This document shows, in pieces, positions 45,800 to 47,217 of a stretch of DNA of 47,217 nucleotides. The notes beneath the pieces were generated by a model that was not told where the DNA came from, made no database searches, and saw only the letters and a program-made list of their open reading frames with translations. The stretch lies in NCBI GenBank assembly GCA_002791295.1, contig PFWU01000030.1, positions 1-47,217 on the forward strand. The letters run 5' to 3'. Origin of the DNA: Candidatus Uhrbacteria bacterium CG_4_9_14_3_um_filter_50_9. GTDB lineage: Bacteria; Patescibacteriota; Patescibacteriia; UBA9934; GWF2-40-263. The translations under genes were made by a program, and so were the position numbers. The stretch's first letter is position 1. Each line of letters opens with the position of its first letter.

Positions 45800-47217
45800 T
45801 TATTTGGCTTTCTTTTCACCAGGAAGCTCGACCTTGCTTCCGTCTTTGAGTAGTTCGACATCCATACAGAGTCCCTTGAGCTCACGCACAAGCACATTGA
45901 AGGATTCTGGGATGTTGACCTTGCGGATCGGTTCACCCTTAATGATCGACTCATACGCTTTCGATCGACCCGGCACGTCGTCGGATTTAATGGTGAGAAT
46001 TTCCTGCAGGGTATGAGCGGCTCCATAGGCCTCGAGCGCCCAAACTTCCATTTCTCCAAATCGCTGTCCACCAAACTGAGCCTTACCACCAAGCGGCTGC
46101 TGGGTGATGAGGGAGTATGGACCAATAGAACGTTGGTGCATCTTGTCCTCGATCATGTGCGAGAGCTTCAAGATGTACATGTATCCGACGGTTACCAGAT
46201 TTTCAAAGGCTTCTCCTGTGCGTCCATCGAAAAGTTGAAGCTGTCCAGATTCTGGAAGACCTGCACGCGCAAGCTCTGAACGAATTTTTTCTTCTGGAAT
46301 ACCATCAAGCACAGGAGTCACAACGTTGTAACCGTGTGCGTTTGCTGCAAGCCCCATGTGCATCTCAAGCACCTGTCCGAGGTTCATACGAGACACAATA
46401 CCAAGTGGGGTCAACATGATGTCGAGCGGAGTTCCATCCTCTGTAAACGGCATGTCGGACATTGTCACGATCTTTGAAACGACTCCCTTGTTTCCGTGAC
46501 GTCCTGCCACCTTGTCTCCCACCTGCATCTTTCGTAGGTCGGCAATCGTAACTTGAATGGACTTGATCACGCCTGGTGAAAGTTTATCTCCCTCTTCACG
46601 AGAGAAGACGGTTACGTTTACCACCTTTCCGTGCTCACCGTGTTCAAGGTAAAGAGAAGAATCACGCACATCGCGCGCCTTCTCACCAAAGATTGCTCGA
46701 AGCAATTTTTCTTCAGCAGACAATTCTGTTTCACCCTTTGGAGTAATCTTTCCGACCAAGATGTCACCAGACTTTACCTCCGCACCAACACGAATCACCC
46801 CCTCTGCATCGAGGTTCTTCAACTTTTCTTCTGAAACGTTTGGGATGTCAGAGGTCACGACTTCTGGTCCAAGCTTGGTGTCGCGAACGTCGATGGTGTA
46901 GTGCTCAATGTGGACAGACGTGAAGCGGTCATCTTGAACAACACGTTCAGAAATGATCACCGCGTCCTCATAGTTATATCCATCCCATGCCATGAATCCG
47001 ATCAGACAGTTCTGACCAAGTGCGAGCTCCCCTTGGTCCACCGCTGATGAATCCGCAATCACGTCGCCCTTCACAACCTGTTGGTGAATGTTTACGACTG
47101 GACGCTGGTTGATAGAGGTTGAGTTGTTTGAACGAAGGAATTTCTTCAACTCGTATTCGTGTACGTTTCCATCTTCATCGGTAATCTGAATGTGGTTTCC
47201 GTCTACGGTTGAAATTT
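45800..47217 (-). CDS. rpoB: DNA-directed RNA polymerase subunit beta, 3' part
   Basis: The open frame continues past the right edge of the window, giving the C-terminal 470 or so residues of beta. Recognisable segments are [20 protein letters not shown], the [15 protein letters not shown] switch region, [39 protein letters not shown] and the C-terminal [16 protein letters not shown]. It pairs with beta' to form the polymerase core. No start is visible here; an internal Leu codon at 47149 is not a start. Confidence 0.97.
   Translation of the reverse strand, partial: ISTVDGNHIQITDEDGNVHEYELKKFLRSNNSTSINQRPVVNIHQQVVKGDVIADSSAVDQGELALGQNCLIGFMAWDGYNYEDAVIISERVVQDDRFTSVHIEHYTIDVRDTKLGPEVVTSDIPNVSEEKLKNLDAEGVIRVGAEVKSGDILVGKITPKGETELSAEEKLLRAIFGEKARDVRDSSLYLEHGEHGKVVNVTVFSREEGDKLSPGVIKSIQVTIADLRKMQVGDKVAGRHGNKGVVSKIVTMSDMPFTEDGTPLDIMLTPLGIVSRMNLGQVLEMHMGLAANAHGYNVVTPVLDGIPEEKIRSELARAGLPESGQLQLFDGRTGEAFENLVTVGYMYILKLSHMIEDKMHQRSIGPYSLITQQPLGGKAQFGGQRFGEMEVWALEAYGAAHTLQEILTIKSDDVPGRSKAYESIIKGEPIRKVNIPESFNVLVRELKGLCMDVELLKDGSKVELPGEKKAK

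Noticed and set aside
47149-47217. A start codon for rpoB at 47149
   Set aside because: It is an internal TTG (Leu); the frame stays open to the window edge with clear RpoB sequence upstream.

Overview
The window looks like a bacterial chromosome segment from the Candidate Phyla Radiation (Patescibacteria), probably a Parcubacteria-like lineage; I cannot place it more finely by eye. The evidence is a complete, divergent 16S rRNA gene standing alone, a very short SMC-like protein, core genes with little or no Shine-Dalgarno sequence and often near-leaderless promoters, and a type IV pilin. TGA serves as a stop codon (for example in the ATGA overlaps at 12450-12453 and 14483-14486), so the recoded Gracilibacteria code is not used.

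Two gene populations are interleaved. The first is ordinary housekeeping DNA of moderate GC: an AI-2E type transporter, riboflavin synthase, a TrmB-like regulator with Hsp20 and a VanW protein, ClpP, an NrnA-type phosphoesterase, SMC, bS16, RlmN, TrmD, PyrD, KhpA, 16S rRNA, four tRNAs, PyrB, RuvC, a YebC-family protein, and rpoC with the 3' part of rpoB. The second consists of markedly GC-richer genes of mostly unknown function. Many have a strong GGAG-type ribosome binding site and a stem-loop just upstream of it, and several have a promoter of the form TTGACA-17 nt-TAnnnT.

Layout: 1-2000, a hypothetical gene, a small membrane protein and a transporter. 2000-6600, a three-gene minus-strand operon (helical protein, zinc-ribbon protein, zinc-ribbon plus degenerate kinase-like protein). 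6750-10100, a very large lipoprotein with eight MopE-type metal-binding repeats and seven FG-GAP blades behind a structured leader. 10100-13250, riboflavin synthase, a DHH-like hypothetical protein, a candidate small RNA and a zinc-ribbon/Nudix/zinc-ribbon operon. 13200-16400, the regulator/Hsp20/VanW operon. 16460-16680, a candidate 6S-sized small RNA. 16900-20900, clpP, nrnA and smc. 20950-28500, a minus-strand array of about a dozen small GC-rich genes separated by a recurrent three-stem-loop element, with at least one long multidomain structured RNA. 28700-33150, rpsP, a coiled-coil protein, rlmN, then a SAM-I (S-box) riboswitch with its terminator in front of two uncharacterised genes. 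33200-35450, trmD-pyrD-khpA. 35590-37500, a self-contained 16S unit with promoter, processing stem and terminator. 37500-40300, a small gene, tRNAs, pilin and pyrB. 40330-47217, a 129-bp palindrome, ruvC, yebC, rpoC and rpoB.

The most unusual material is the 20.9-28.5 kb array. Four copies of its intercistronic element share an identical 24-nt hairpin, and base changes inside stems mostly preserve pairing in the minus-strand RNA. That suggests a family of RNA elements (processing, termination or mobility) bound to a set of undescribed small genes. The SAM riboswitch controlling unknown genes and the long GNRA-loop RNA are the next strongest leads.
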